Assembly: GCA_029747585.1 (NCBI GenBank)
Contig: JAPEVF010000075.1
Span: forward strand, 57,917-121,916
Direction: 5' to 3'
From: Pleurotus djamor
Lineage: Eukaryota; Basidiomycota; Agaricomycetes; Agaricales; Pleurotaceae
Length of the DNA: 64,000 nucleotides
Positions 45,741-58,268 of the stretch are shown in pieces. Under the pieces are notes generated by a model. The model had not been told where the DNA came from. It saw only the letters and a list, made by a program, of their open reading frames with translations, and ran no database searches. The number at the start of each line of letters is the position of its first letter. Position 1 is the stretch's first letter. The translations under genes and the position numbers were made by a program.

Positions 45741-46468
45741 TTGCATGAGTTACATTGCAGTGGAGAGCTTGATGACATGGATAGACGAGTCAAGGACTAG
45801 TCTCAGAGACTCGGAGCCTGGCATCCGACACATCTCTTCCATTTGCTTGACACACGGAAAGTCACTGAATTAGATAAGATGAGACCTTCAGGAAGAGTCA
45901 GAATGATACCTGAGTGAAACGGGTGCGTAACGCTGAGCTTTGCCAAGTTAACGAGGGGAAGCAAATCTAAGAAAGCCAAATGGGCCTTCATCATTGGAGA
46001 CGCTTTGAGCCCTGTGAATGGATTGAATCATAGCCAGCCTTCCGCCGTTGGTACATGGTTGCGCAAGTTGTAGGTCAAGAGTCGTTAGGGCATTGCGAAG
46101 TGGGCGCTAAAGGCATGGTAAAGCGCCCGACTTGCACGGTTCTTCTCAAGTTCTCCCTTGGTTCTCCCTAGTTCTCCCCTCCAGATCCTACGCGATTTCT
46201 TTTGGAACACCCAATATGTACTTTTCGTCCTCATCCAAAACCAACCACTATGGGCGTTTGCCATAAAACCTCGATCGTTTAAACCGCATTCGAACTGTTT
46301 CTAAACCGTGTCTCAGCGCGTGATGTGAGGGAAACCTTTCATTGGTAGAGTTACACATGGAAGGAGGTAAATAGTCCTGTAGCGAGCTTTGTGGAATCAT
46401 ATCGTGAACGTCAATCCATCGAGCTCGGAGATGATTGCTTATCGGCCTTCCATGGGGCCATGTATGTT
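45741..46468. other. Intergenic
   Basis: A minus-strand open frame at 45803-45994 (LDLLPLVNLAKLSV) resembles the Leu-rich part of F-box proteins but is too short to call. Otherwise nothing seen. Confidence 0.25.
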
Positions 46469-48431
46469 TCAAAGGTTGGATCGGTCAAAAGTCCACATGA
46501 GAGAAGTGTCGCCATCGATGCGTGGGTCGACCGCAAGCTTGGGGAAACGGTCAGCTATTGTGACACCTCCAAGCTGACCATGAGTGTGACCTACCCCTTG
46601 TTTTCCACTGAAATAATCATCCTTGAGCTTCAGACTCACCACTTTCTTGGCGGTATCAGCGGGACAAAGGCTGTAAGTGAGATCCCTATGTCAGCGAGCA
46701 GTGCAGGTCAAGAAGTGATCCAACTTACAAATACCCAGGGGCGTTACCATCCTTCTTGATCAAGATGAACTCGGAGGGTGTCTCATCTGCAACAAGCATA
46801 TCAGAGTTGACTTTGATGGGAATCTTCCGATCATTCGATCCGGGAACAAACTTGAGCGTAAATTTGGCGGTTTCTCCCACATATTCGAGTTCAAACTACA
46901 CCAAAGCGCTTAAGGATGGTGTCATCGAGGGACAAACGTTAAACCTTCAGACCTTGTGGAAATCAGAATAAGCGAGGCTTTCTCTGACAACTTTCCATCC
47001 ACGAGTATCTTCAAGAACCCAGATATAAGTGCCCCGCGCGCGACAGTTTTGTATGGCATATATCCCAGCGGGGACTTCACGGTTTGCTTGTATCTTGTCG
47101 GCCCCCAAGATGATATACTTGTCGAAGAACCACATTTGGCTTTTCGCCAGCTACATGGAATGACCGACATTATTAGCGATATCTTGGTACAAGGAGGATG
47201 GACTCACGTCGCTGGGTTGTAAGGAAACCTAGACATTTGGATTATCATCAATGCAACATCGGGTTCTTCAATCACTTACAACATCGCCGCCATTCGCTTG
47301 CCCATCAGCAAAACCGGCCGACAAACGGGCTTCTTTGCTCGAAGAACTGGGAAGTTTGATCCTATAATATGCAAATTAAGCCGCGACCGAGGACACATAG
47401 TGGATCGAGCATGAGAAACGCACGACCAGAAGGAACCGCCGATGCTTTGGATCTCCCATTCGAACTCTTCAGCATTCGCAGTTATGAGATCGCCTTGGCT
47501 AAAATCAGGAGTGCCAGATGTCATGTATAAGCCACCTCCCGAGTTTCGGAGTGTGTATCGTCCGTTTGGTTTGCGGGCAACATGCCACTGAAGGAGCAAG
47601 ACGCAGGCACTGAGAATGAGACTTGGCCTAAAGCGAGCAACGCACCCCTTGAAGATCACTTTGGAACTTGCTATCCTTGGGAGGGTCTTGAGGCTTGACG
47701 TATACTTGTGGTCGCGATTGGGTTCCATCTCGGCGTGGCGGCGCGAGATAATGTAAGCGTAAACGGGCCTCCAAGCGTTCGGATGCGGTAGTCCCCGTCA
47801 GCAAGGATCGAAGCCTCGGCCGGGTTAGAATTATCAGAGGGAACTGGGATGAAGTTCCACTTCTGAAAGTCTCGTGCTGGCTGGATATTTGATGTTTGAT
47901 TTCAGCACAACGCAAGTGCAGACTCAATACCAGAGTTCATGCTTACCATAGCCGTTGTATATCCAATCTTTTGATTGTCTGGGTAGTTACCTACATGAAA
48001 TCCAGGCCCATTATTAAACCTATGCAAATGAAAGGATGGCAGGCGTCAGCAATGTTTATAGACATCACGGAGGGCTAACCCACCCAAAGGTCCCATCATC
48101 ATTGTGGGTGATGTAAAAGCTGACGCAATGGTTCTTGGTGTTGTAACCCACACCGGAGGAATTGATGTGGCCCAGGTAGAGATTGGACTCTGCAGCGCTA
48201 CGGATGTAAAACTTGGAAGCACCGTCGGCTTCTAGATACCACTGGGAATGACGGCGTAATGAGAAACGATTCGGGACGGGTAGCTTGGTGTGGGCCTACC
48301 TGTTGACGTTTGTCATCTTTAAGAGGGCGAAGCACGACAAGTATGTTGGGAGTGAGGTCAGTTATTTCAATATACGAATGGAAATCGACACTCTGGATGC
48401 GATAGAGGATTCCTAGGAGGGGGGTCGACAT
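46469..48431 (-). CDS. Beta-trefoil (ricin B-like/I66-like) protein, copy 1
   Basis: Multi-exon. It starts MSTPLLGILYRIQSVDFHSY. Trefoil-like repeats follow: QQ/WYLEADGASKFYIRSA, NLYLGHINSSG, FNNGPGFHVGN, QKWNFIPV, ILADGDYRIRTLGGPFTL, WHVARKPNGRYTLRN, FEWEIQSIGG, and a C-terminal LAKSQMWFFDKYIILGADK and PAGIYAIQNCRARGTYIWV. Exons ending CPADTAKKVVSLKLKDDYF and DPRIDGDTSLMWTF follow, with the stop at 46469-46471. Q-x-W motifs and the repeat pattern suggest beta-trefoil modules as in ricin B-like lectins or I66 inhibitors. Sugar binding is not shown. No signal peptide, so cytosolic as in many mushroom lectins. A tandem paralogue lies at 49724-51654. Some exons in the 3' half may have drifted. 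Confidence 0.65.
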
Positions 48432-49723
48432 CTTGCGAGTCGGAATGCTTCAGCTCTAGCTTGAGTTTGGTTTGAGCAAGAGAGGAGCTTTTATACCGAG
48501 CAAATCGATAGAGCAGCCTACCCCCAACTGATCCCATGACTAGTTAAGCAACAGGACATTTGCAACGGCGAGGTTTGGTCACGGCGACATTCAAGGGTCC
48601 TGCTCATGTTGCACTGGTTTAGAGATAGTAAAGACGCGGTGAAGAATAACTAACCAGGATTCGCTGATGAACACGACATCTGACAAAGTGTCATTAACGG
48701 CGATGATCTAAGACCGGAAAACATCCTTCAATACTGGATCCGGCTGTAATTTTTGGTCGCAGGGAGGTATGCCTGTGAGAAGGTCTGAAAGTGGCGCAAC
48801 GGAAATGGTCAAGATCTAATTGAGGATGAATTGAGGAAGGTGCCACATCTCAGACGATTCCAGTAATAGGCCAGTGGTCACTCGACAACACACTCGTCCC
48901 AGAGCGTGCCAAACAGCGTACATCAGAGCCAGAAAAAATGCNGCCGTGCGAGAGTAGAAGACTATCCATTGAGTAGGATGCACCTGTCGCACCACGGCAG
49001 AAACCAAAGTGGGTTCTGCTGAACGACGAGCATGATGGTCACAGGTTTACCTTGCTTGCAAGGCATTGCAAGGTCCCCCCATGTTCAAAGGTTTCCTTAT
49101 CTAGACGAGTCTAGACGTGTGGGAGCCGACACCGGCGATATCGGCCGTTAACGCCATTCTCGTCACCAGTGCTTAGTCAAGTAGTCAAGGCATGAAGCAC
49201 CCCGACCTCCTCCTACTGGGCACCAACCGCAGGTTGGGCGGCGAGGTGCATAGACAAAAGCGCTACATGCAAATTTATTCACATCAACAGTCAAACTTCA
49301 GCTTCACCAACGTTGACAGTGATCAAAACGCTCCCAAAACGCTGCGCAAGCAAGGTACATACCTTAGCGCCAACGGCGATCGCTAGTACACAACTGGAAC
49401 TTACGAATCTGGAAGCCACGCTTATGGTGTATCTTATCTTATCAAATTCCCATTCACACACTCACGCAGACAGTGTAGAAGCCTGGGCTGAGGATCCTGC
49501 GTCAAGAAGGGGAATTCCGAGGTGCCATTGATTTGGCTACCGTTAGTAAATAGATGACAAAACCACTCAAAGAAAACGGTTCAAAGACATTCATCATTCA
49601 TATGATTTACACAAGGACAGGCGGTACAAACAGACAAACTTTCAGTACGGGACCGTGGAGGAGGTCATATCACGGTCATTGGACAATTGAACAAGGGCTC
49701 GAAGGGGTGCTTGAGACGTTGAC
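48432..49723. other. Spacer between tandem beta-trefoil genes
   Basis: The part at about 48610-48740 matches 51855-51990 upstream of copy 2 (shared gcactggttt, catctgacaa and ggccggaaaacatcc-type blocks), so the promoter was duplicated with the gene. The rest has no coding signal; one N at 48942. Confidence 0.45.
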
Positions 49724-51654
49724 TCATTGAAAGGTCCACATCAAAGAAGTGTCGCCATCGATGCGTGGGTCGATCGCAAGCTGCGAAAACGGTCAGCTAT
49801 CATTTATTGTTGGGGAAGGCAATGAAATGGCATACTCCTTTCTTCCCATTGAAGGGATCATCCTTGAGCCTCATGCTCACCACTTTCTGAGTGGAGTCGG
49901 CGGGACAAATGCTGCGAGAATTGTAAACATATCAGCGAAAGGGAGGAGAGGGGAAAAAGACAACAACTTACAAATATCCTGGAGCGGTACCATCCGTCTT
50001 GATCAAGACGAATTCGGAGGGAGTTTCGTCTCCAATCAACATGCCAGCGTTGACTTTGACGGGGATCTTCATGACATTCGGCTCGCGAACATACTTCAGA
50101 ATGAACTTGGCAGTATCTCCAACGTATTCAAGCTCGAACTTAGAAGCGTGTGATCAGAACAGGTGTCAATGAGAGGAAGTCATTTTATACCTTATAGATG
50201 GGCGCGAAATTGGTTGATTCGCTGATAATTTCCCAGCCGCGATTGTTCTTAGCCGTGACGTAGGTGTCGACAGTACGACAGTTCCTGATGACATACTTCC
50301 CAGCGGGGACTTCGCGGTTGGCTTGGGTCTTGTCGGCGCCCAGGGGGACATACTTGTCGAAGATCCAAATTTGGCTTTTCGCGAGCTACATGAGGTTATT
50401 AGTGGGATCTTGGAAATCATCAAGTTAGGTTACTTACGTCACTAGGTTACAGGGACACCTGAAATCGAGGAGATTAGCTTTGGGATGTGTGCACCGGCGA
50501 TGGAGATATCAATACTCACAACATCACCGTTGTTAGCCTGTCCGTCAGCAAAGCCAGCAGATAATCCGGCTTCCTTTCCTAAGGAAATGGGAAGTTTGAT
50601 CCTATAATACGAAATTGAGGTTACATGAGATGGATCGCGAAGAAAGACAAAGGTACGCACGACCACAAAGAGTTACCGATGCTTTGAAGATCCCATTCGA
50701 ATTCGGTAGCCTTTGCGGTGAGAAGATCACCTTGGCTGGAATTGGGCGTACCAGAAGACATGTAGAGGCTACCGCCCGCATTCTGGAGCGTGTATCTTCC
50801 ATTTGCCTTGCGGGTGACATGCCACTGGAAAGTAGAGATGGTGATGGTGATGGTGAAAACGGGCGAATCGAGCATTGAAATTGAAAGAGAACGTACCCTT
50901 TGGTGATCGGTCTGAATTTGATCATCCTTGGGAGGGTCCTGAGGCTTGACATATACTTGTGGTCGCATGTGAGTCCCATCTGCGGGGGCGCGAGACAGAG
51001 TCAGTGTGAAGGGGCCACCGAGCGTTCGGATGCGGTAATCCCCATCGGCAAGGATTGAAGTCCCAGTAGGGGTGCCAGAGGTAACCGGGATGAAGTTCCA
51101 CTTCTGAGGGTCCAACGGCTAAACTTTCGGTGTCAGCAAAACGCGAGCGAAACCTAGACAAAATCTATGCATACGCTGGATGCAGAGTAGCCAACTTTCC
51201 GATTGTCTGTGGATGAGGTTACATAGAGATTGGTTCCATTGTTGAAGCTGTGTATAAAATGGAATGGGTTAGAAGCAGTCGTCGCGCATGTGTCTGAGAG
51301 CTTGTCCTGACCCATAAGTCCCGTCAGTATTGCGCGTGAAGTTGAAACTGACACAATTATTTTTGGTATTGTAATACACGAGGCCTGAATAGAGCTGGCC
51401 CAGGTAGAGATTGGAATCCGTGGCGCTACGGATGTAAAATTTGGAATCGCCATCAGGTTCCAAGTACCACTGTGAACGATGACATGAGTGAGGGTTCATA
51501 GGAAGTAGGCTGGAGTGCAAACCTGCTGGCGCTTGACATCTTTCAGAGGACGAAGCTCGACGACTGTGCTGGCGGTGAGATTAGGCATCTCAATATATGT
51601 CTGAAAATCGACATTCTGAATGCGATAGAGGATGCCGGGAACAGGAGTCGACAT
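49724..51654 (-). CDS. Beta-trefoil (ricin B-like/I66-like) protein, copy 2
   Basis: It starts MSTPVPGILYRIQNVDFQTY at 51654; an upstream in-frame Met at 51693 is not conserved in copy 1. Exons in order: QQ/WYLEPDGDSKFYIRSA, FNNGTNLYV, PLDPQKWNFIPVTSG, ILADGDYRIRTLGGPF, WHVTRKANGRYTLQN, FEWDLQSIGNSLW, IKLPISLGKEAGLSAGFADG, LAKSQIWIFDKYVPLGADK, FELEYVGDTAKFILKYV and ICPADSTQKVVSMRLKDDPF. After GKKG, removal of a GTATGC...CGCAG intron gives LAIDPRIDGDTSLMWTFQ and a stop at 49724-49726. Without it, translation stops at 49800. All exons look intact, so this is the better preserved of the two genes. Likely a cytosolic lectin-like or protease-inhibitor-like protein. Confidence 0.7.
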
Positions 51655-52216
51655 GACAATGGCGGATTCGTGCGTTGTGTCCCCAGCGAGCATGAGTGAA
51701 AAGATGTACTACGAACAAATATGAGATGAGCTTTTATACCGTGGAAATCGATAGAACGGCGTACTTCCAATTGGTTCAATGATAAGCGAAATGGTGGAGG
51801 CCGGAACTTTCATAACAGCGGAATAACGGTTACACTTGGGGGTTACCAGTTAATTGCACTGGTTTAGAACAGAAGAAAAAACCGTCAAGACGGTGCTTAC
51901 AAGGATTAGTGGACGGACACGCCATCTGACAAGTTGTTATTCACGGCGATAATTTGCGGCCGGAAAACATCCATTGAATCCTTTGAATTCAATTCCTACC
52001 CGGACGTAAACTTGGATGACAACAGCGTATGTTTGTGGGAAGAAATTAATGGAAGCGAAGATGCAATTAGGGAAATGCATCCCTGGTGTCAGGCGCCACG
52101 TCTGAGCAAAGGCCAGGCGCGTCGTTGTGGCGTAGAACGTCGAAGCAGCATGGTGGAGGTAAGTGAGGATCACGTGGGTGAAAGTGGACGCGTCGAGTTC
52201 AAAGCGGTGTCCGATT
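51655..52216. other. Upstream region of beta-trefoil copy 2
   Basis: Contains the promoter segment shared with 48610-48740. Nothing else recognised. Confidence 0.35.
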
Positions 52217-52700
52217 TTAATTTTCGTTTTGGCACTTCTGTTGGATTTTAAGCAAATCACCGCAAACAATATCATTCGCATAAATCCAGAAGGCGTGGCT
52301 ACGAATTCCCCATGGCGCAAACATGGTCGATCGGGTGTAACCCGCTATCAACCTTGCCTTTGCCTTGCTGGATCTCGAAGGGTTTGGAGCTATCGAACCC
52401 GTCTGTACCCTGGGAAGGCGTGAACCTGCATGGCCTCCATGTGGTTGATCGCGCCTGTCGGACGCACTGCTCGTCAGTGTGCTCTTTGTCAGGTTGACCT
52501 TTCGGTCTCCGGGCAGTGGGGTAGGGCAAGACAGTTCCCATAAATCTGGNAGGGGTTCACTTGGTGGAGGAGGGGGAGGTAGGCGTACGGGGAGCTGGAG
52601 GCCTTGGATGTTGGGAACGGCGGGGTCTGGGTCGCAAGTTTTCGGGCGCACCTTTGACGCTGGGGGAGTCGTGGGCTAGTACAAGAACCAGTCAGCTGAG
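52217..52700 (-). repeat. Diverged relative of the interspersed repeat
   Basis: The minus strand resembles the interspersed repeat over the ggaggccttggatgttgg and ctttgtcaggttgac...gcagtgggg blocks. In one frame the similarity extends to peptides (RPKTCDPDPAVPNIQGLQ here, HPKTANPVPAVIYIQGLQ in copy 3). This hints that the repeat derives from something once coding. One N at 52550. Confidence 0.45.
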
Positions 52701-53981
52701 ATCTACTAGCCCCGCCGTTTCTGTTGCCGAACATACCTTTGTTCTGTACCTTAGTAGTGTTAGATACACAATATAGTTGATTTGGAAGATGAAACTCGGA
52801 TGAATGCACGTTTTTGAGCCCCAAAGCGGGGTCATGTCCTTTTACTTGAGTCTTGGCCTCCTAATACACTGCGTCTCTTGAGTATCGCCGACAATAAGCG
52901 AGCTAAGGGCGAGCTTGACAGGAGTGTCAGCTGTGTTAGGGCGACCTGGGAGATTGACGATCACTCACCCGGACTCTGTGTCCAATGAAAGGCTGGCTTT
53001 CGAACGTCGTTGCCACAAGTTTCTGGGCAGAAAAAGCGGTCCAAGTAAAGTCAAATCGCAGACTACATGTTGGATCTGTAGTCGGAATCCACCGAGAGGA
53101 GATCAACTCCCATGCGTCAGACGATCAGTGAAGCCTTTCAAAATCCCAATCCAGGTCGTAGATCTTGAAACGGCGATGTCGTGACTTTGACATGAATACA
53201 GGTGTACAGATGAGGACAGTACGGCGACCGTCGAGGGCGTAAGGCGGTGTACGTGTACTTGTCTATGAAGTCAGACTTCTCCCGAAGCCCGAAGGTAACC
53301 ACGTCGAAGGTTCGGAATTTCGTGATCGGCGAAAAAAGTCCAGCATGCTGGGATTAATCAAGTTGAAGGAGTTAAGATTCGAATCGCCTTCATCGTCGTC
53401 TGGCTCTCCTCAGCTTTTTGGACCATTCGTAGAAAGCTAAACCCTACGATGGGCCACAGAATCTTGTGACGAATAAGCTCGGAGCTGTTTATCGCGACGG
53501 CGAAACCAGTTAGAGAGCACTGGTATCCACCCCGCGTCGTTGTAGCTTGTGGCAGTGTCCTCTGGGAAGAACGAATTGTGCGGACGCTTGAGAGAGATTA
53601 TTCCACGGCTGATGCGACGAACACGAGCTTCAGAAATCAATTAGTCTATAGTGGCCAAAAAGTTGTCTGGAAACGCACATGCCGTCAGCTGAGACTCATC
53701 CATCTGCCACGAATTATATGGTGTACGTTATGCTGGGCACGAGGAAGACTGAGTAAATCGACTGGAAGTTGGACGGGGTCGCGAACTGGAGCAGCAACGC
53801 TGCTTGACACCCTGACATATGAATACACAGACGGTCGGATGACCACACGCGTTGCTTTGTAGGTAGGGTCATATCTAAAAAATTACAAAGGACGAAGCAA
53901 TCGTCAAAGTAAAACGAAGATGCGTAAACATATATCCAACATAACAATGATATAATACACAGTGAATTGTCACAGGGGGGC
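52701..53981. other. Intergenic
   Basis: No gene recognised. A ccccaaagcggggtcatgtcc block at ~52816 echoes the interspersed repeat ends. Otherwise featureless. Confidence 0.3.
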
Positions 53982-56312
53982 TCACCAACTCACAGGAAGA
54001 GCCGAAACACGCTTTACCCCTGCTTCAATGTAGCGCTGATAAGCTTCGTCGCAGATGGGTTCAAATTGTTCGTATGTGGGTTTCTTGTGCCTCTGGGTGA
54101 TTCTTTGAATGCGATGTTTGTAGTGCTGCGCAGTCCGGAGCCAATCTCGGAGGAGTTTGTAGAAGGGTGCGAATGAAGGTGACATCCGCGGTTTCAACAA
54201 AGGAGTTGTCCACGCATCGAACACCGAACTTTTGGCACCAGCAACGATGGCGAGAGTATCGTCCCGCAGTTCAATCCACCAGGTTCGATCGGTATCGTTG
54301 AGCCTGTCCTTGCGCTCCAGTAATGCATAAAACAAGACCCAAACGAAGGACTCGAGATCGTCAAGTGGGAGGTGATGGAAGGTACGTTCACCCAATGTCT
54401 TCCATATCGTTAGGATGCGGTGAGCGATAAACGGTAGCGTACCCTGATACAAGTCAAAAGGGAATTTTGAGGAAGAAGAGTAAACTGACCGAACGCTGCG
54501 TTGAAGTTTCCGCCTCGCACCTCCATTCTCGCGCGGCGTCCCCGTCAGCCAAAACGGCGACACAACGCATATGCTTGGCAGTGACAATATTTTCGAGGCT
54601 AAATACATTTGTGAGCGATATCAAATGGCATAATCGGTGTCAAGTGCACCTACCCGGGGGGTATCGCACGCAACTCAGGTTTGGAAAGGAGGAGGATGTT
54701 TCCAATACTAACGTCACGGTGCACCATTTTGTTGATCTTGAAAATAGCGTAGTGTCCTAGAAGAAGTGGTTCGTTAGTTTTGAAGAAGACCTAGATCACG
54801 AAACTCACCTATCATGGCGTGAAGGATGGCTTTCCCCAGCTCTCGAGGTCCTCGCGCGAAATGCAATGGGCGGCCATGGGTCTCGAAGAATATGTGACGA
54901 TGAATTCGTTCCTCTGGGGCTTGCGTTCCGTTACCGTCTCCAAATATATTCCAGTGTGTAGCGTCGGACGGAATAGTGAGCCGCTCTGCATCATGCACAT
55001 GGAGGATCCTGACAACGCCAATGTACTTGTCCAGGGAAGCAAAGACATCCATTTCAGAGGGTCGCGAAGTGAGGGGGTAAGAGCATTTCGCGACGATTGT
55101 GCTAGGAAAATCAATATCCGGGGCCGACACAGTTTCTTCTGGGTAAAGACTTTCGGATCGCATCAAGGGTTCTAAAGGCGGATAGGGATTGCGAGTCTTC
55201 CTTTGGTTAGTTTCTTCAGCTGCTTCCTCTGAGACGTCGCTATCATCTTCTCCCTCAGCCTCTGGGTCCATCTCCTTGTTCTCCTCCTCGGACTCGGGTT
55301 CTTGGGTGCCAGTATCATCGTTTTCACTTATATAGGGATCCTGTTCCGAGTCATTCCCATTGTCCTGACCTTCATCAGTATCGTCTACCTGACCGAGGCG
55401 TCTCAGTATAGCCTTGGGCGGCCAGGGAAGAGGTGCATCTTGGTCGTCGCGCCGCAGAGTGAAAACGCGAGTAGCGCGACCGCGATCGGGGTTGCGTCGA
55501 CATAAAACATCCGCGATCTGGAAACATTGGTTGTTGATGGAGAAATGAGAGTGACTCTGAGTGGCGCAGAGTCCAGCTTCCTGAGGGGTCGCCCAGTTGA
55601 ATATGCCGACCAAGGTTGAGACAAACTGCGTGAAACCCTTTGTTGTCAAGAGTTTCATGCAGGGTGTGGCCAGGATACCTCCACGATGGAAGAAACAGAG
55701 GCGGAACTCTGCGTTTGTCTGATGGAATGTAAGAACGGGGATGAAGTAGCGGCTGTCGTCTGCTCCGAAACATGCCCTCGCATATGTCGCTGCCTGTGCA
55801 ATCATCGCCGGCCAATCATCCTCGACTACCCCCGGCATGTCGACACTGAGCCAAGATGGTTTCGCAGTGCCCTCTTTGATAGGCTCCCCAGATGTGAGCA
55901 AATCCGGTTTCAACGGAAACGCATACCCTACTGACTCTAGCATTTCACGGTTGAAAGCGTAAAATTTGAGTTTTCGTCGAAAGAATCGTGACTCGCGGGC
56001 TGCAGCCGAATGTTCAGTTTGGAACGCATGCCTGATGCCGTTGCATAAACCTGCGAGTGGTTTGTAGAACTCCCGTTCAGGTCTCCCAGGAGCAGGCCAG
56101 CTTGAGATTGTGACATTATCGCCAGTTATCTTGCAGACTTTCATAATTTGGAGTCGCGTTAACACAGCCTGCGTCCGATTGAGATCAGGACACATTGTCG
56201 ACGCAAGCGACTCTGACTCCAAAACGGCGCCTTCGAGGTTGACTCTGAGCCGCGCAATGAGTTGGGCTTGATAATATGCTTCATCGTCCATTGTCCAAGC
56301 GCTTTGGGTCAA
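53982..56312 (-). CDS. FunK1-type fungal protein kinase
   Basis: A large first exon (56312 to about 54816) carries the long N-terminal half (MTQSAWTMDDEAYYQAQLIA ... RRKLKFYAFNREMLESVGYA, WPAMIAQAATYARACF), a very acidic insert (55395-55200) and EERIHRHIFFETHGRPLHFA. The catalytic loop HRDVSIGNILLL is on the next exon. Then comes VLADGDAARE where the Mg-binding DFG-like motif is expected; family members often have DWD or DFD. The last exon holds GTLPFIAHRIL, HHLPLDDLESFVWVLFYALL and a helical tail. FunK1 kinases are expanded in multicellular fungi and linked to fruiting or stress, with unknown substrates. Introns interrupt between each motif. The HRD Asp and Asn are intact, so activity is possible. 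Confidence 0.85.
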
Positions 56313-56901
56313 GTGGTCGCTAGCAATACTAGAGTAGTTGTGGCGATAGGGCGCGTCTTCTCAGTTCTGACATGGGTTGTGAACGCTTCGAAGGCGTCGT
56401 GGGTATGGCTTTGGCTCAGAAGACTACAGCAGAGGGTGTGATAACGTCGCCGCCATCGTCAGCGTCGTCTGGTTCTATTGACCGATGAGATGATGAGTGG
56501 GCAAGATGAAGAGCTTCGAATTGAAGGGTTGCTCTGGATCAGGGAATGACGCCGTCACGAGACAATCGCGTGACACTAACAGGGGTCACCTGGGGACAAT
56601 TCTTGCATGCGATCGACATAGAGACTGGTTGTGTTTTTGCTCTTGTCGCTGACCCAGCATGTTCAAAAGCTACTTCTTCTGAAAGCACCCCACACCTGCC
56701 TCCAAGACGAATCAAAGACCACCAATTCCCAGCTGAGATGCGCCTATCACCAGCAAAAAGGATCAATAACTCGACAAAATACAAGAAAATACAGGTGGAA
56801 CGAAGGAGGTATCAGAATTTATGTAAGGATACAATATCTGCAGCCAAGCTGCTCAGTAAATACTCAAGTGCACAGGTAGTAATAGTATATAATAAAGTCA
56901 A
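56313..56901. other. Intergenic
   Basis: Promoter of the kinase and 3' region of the next minus-strand gene. No exon recognised. Confidence 0.35.
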
Positions 56902-58268
56902 TCAAGCTTGAGCTTGAGAAACATGGGCCCAGCCGTCGTAACCCTTCCGCGTCGACCACAGCTTCACGGATACGCCGCTGGCGTTCACAGATAACGAAAC
57001 TGGCGCGGCCGCATCACCACCGACGTATGGAGTCGTTGATGTAGCATAGGGATGTGACTTTCCATGAAGGAAGGAGAACTCTTCACCGCATCCAGTACCG
57101 TGCTCGTCAGGACATTCCACGACAGACGTCAGCCTCTTCTTCTTCTTAATAGTAAGCGGCGAGGGAGATGACAGGGAAGACGGTGATGATGGCGACTCAG
57201 GTGACAGTTGGTATTTCGGGATCGATACAGGTGTCGGAGTAGAGATATGGATGGTGGTGAACGTCGTAGGCAGGGAAGGATCATAATTCGGTACAGGAAC
57301 TCGCCTGATCCGCTGGGCACGATGAACCGAAGGGAGACTGAGTGAATCCCTAGAGTTATTCCGGGGAAGTTTAGAGGGCGATGATGTACGCGGAGTGGGG
57401 GGAGGAGGGGCAACAGGGAGAACGAAATGCTCCGTCGTAATCGTGAACTTGGGGGACGGTGGTAGGGAGACGAGCGTCGACTCATCATCATGAGCCGAAG
57501 CGTCCTCAATGTCCAACGTTCGAGGGAAGACAAGCTCCTGAGGCACGTCATCACCGAGCATTCGTCTCAGTCTGTCCATCTTCTGCTTCCGGACGGCGGT
57601 CTGAGAGGGGATGATGAAATCCGGTTCGATGAGAGAATCGCGTGGTGAAGGTGTGTTGGGCTGGATAGAATAACTCAGGGGAATGTCCTCGAGTATCGTT
57701 CCAGCTAGGGAATCTGAGAAGCTAGAGTACACTGGAGGTGGGGGAGATAGCGGAGATGCCGGTATGGTTTCCAATGGTGTAGATGCTACGAGAGAGTTGA
57801 ACGCAAGGCGAAGAAGAGGGGGTCGCGCGGAGACTTTGGATGTTGTAGCTGCAGGTGAAGACTTGAAGGATCGGCTCTTGGAAAGCCTTGTAGACGACGA
57901 ACGAGACACCGTGGACGAAGGCGTAGCGCTCCGAGAGGTAGCTGGTGAGCTGGTAGCAGAGGGAAGAGAGGATTTGAGGGTGTCCATGGACTGGCGGCGA
58001 AATGGGTCTGGAAAGGGTTCATCACGATAGGCCATAAAAGGACCAGCAAAGCAGGCTAGCGATAGTGAGTTCAGCAAGCTGTTCCACTACATGTGAGATG
58101 TAAAGGCTTACCATGGCCATAAGCATCAGTAGCGTCAAGTAGCTGAGGCGTGCTCCCGAGAACACGACCTAGCTTCTTGGTAGAGCGTAAAAGTTGCTTC
58201 CGTTGCTGCGACGTAAGTGTGTTCGTCGTAGGCGGTGGTGGGGGAAAGACAATCTTAGTAGTAGACAT
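56902..58268 (-). CDS. Ser/Pro-rich orphan protein
   Basis: Exon 1 starts at 58268 (MSTTKIVFPPPPPTTNTLTS) and contains KQLLRSTKKLGRVLGSTPQL. A 54-60 nt intron leads into ACFAGPFMAYRDEPFPDPF. The rest (about 380 residues) is low-complexity Ser/Pro/Thr with several short ordered islands: KQKMDRLRRMLGDDVPQEL, RRVPVPNYDPSLP and a C-terminal GYDGWAHVSQAQA. The basic, helical RSTKKLG and RLRRMLG segments and many SP/TP sites suggest a phosphorylated, largely disordered protein. Similar unnamed proteins occur in other Agaricomycetes. Function unknown. The frame is open and intact. Confidence 0.7.

Noticed and set aside
45803..45994. Possible F-box/Leu-rich protein fragment (LDLLPLVNLAKLSV)
   Set aside because: Only ~60 residues, no F-box motif and no joinable exons; could be chance.
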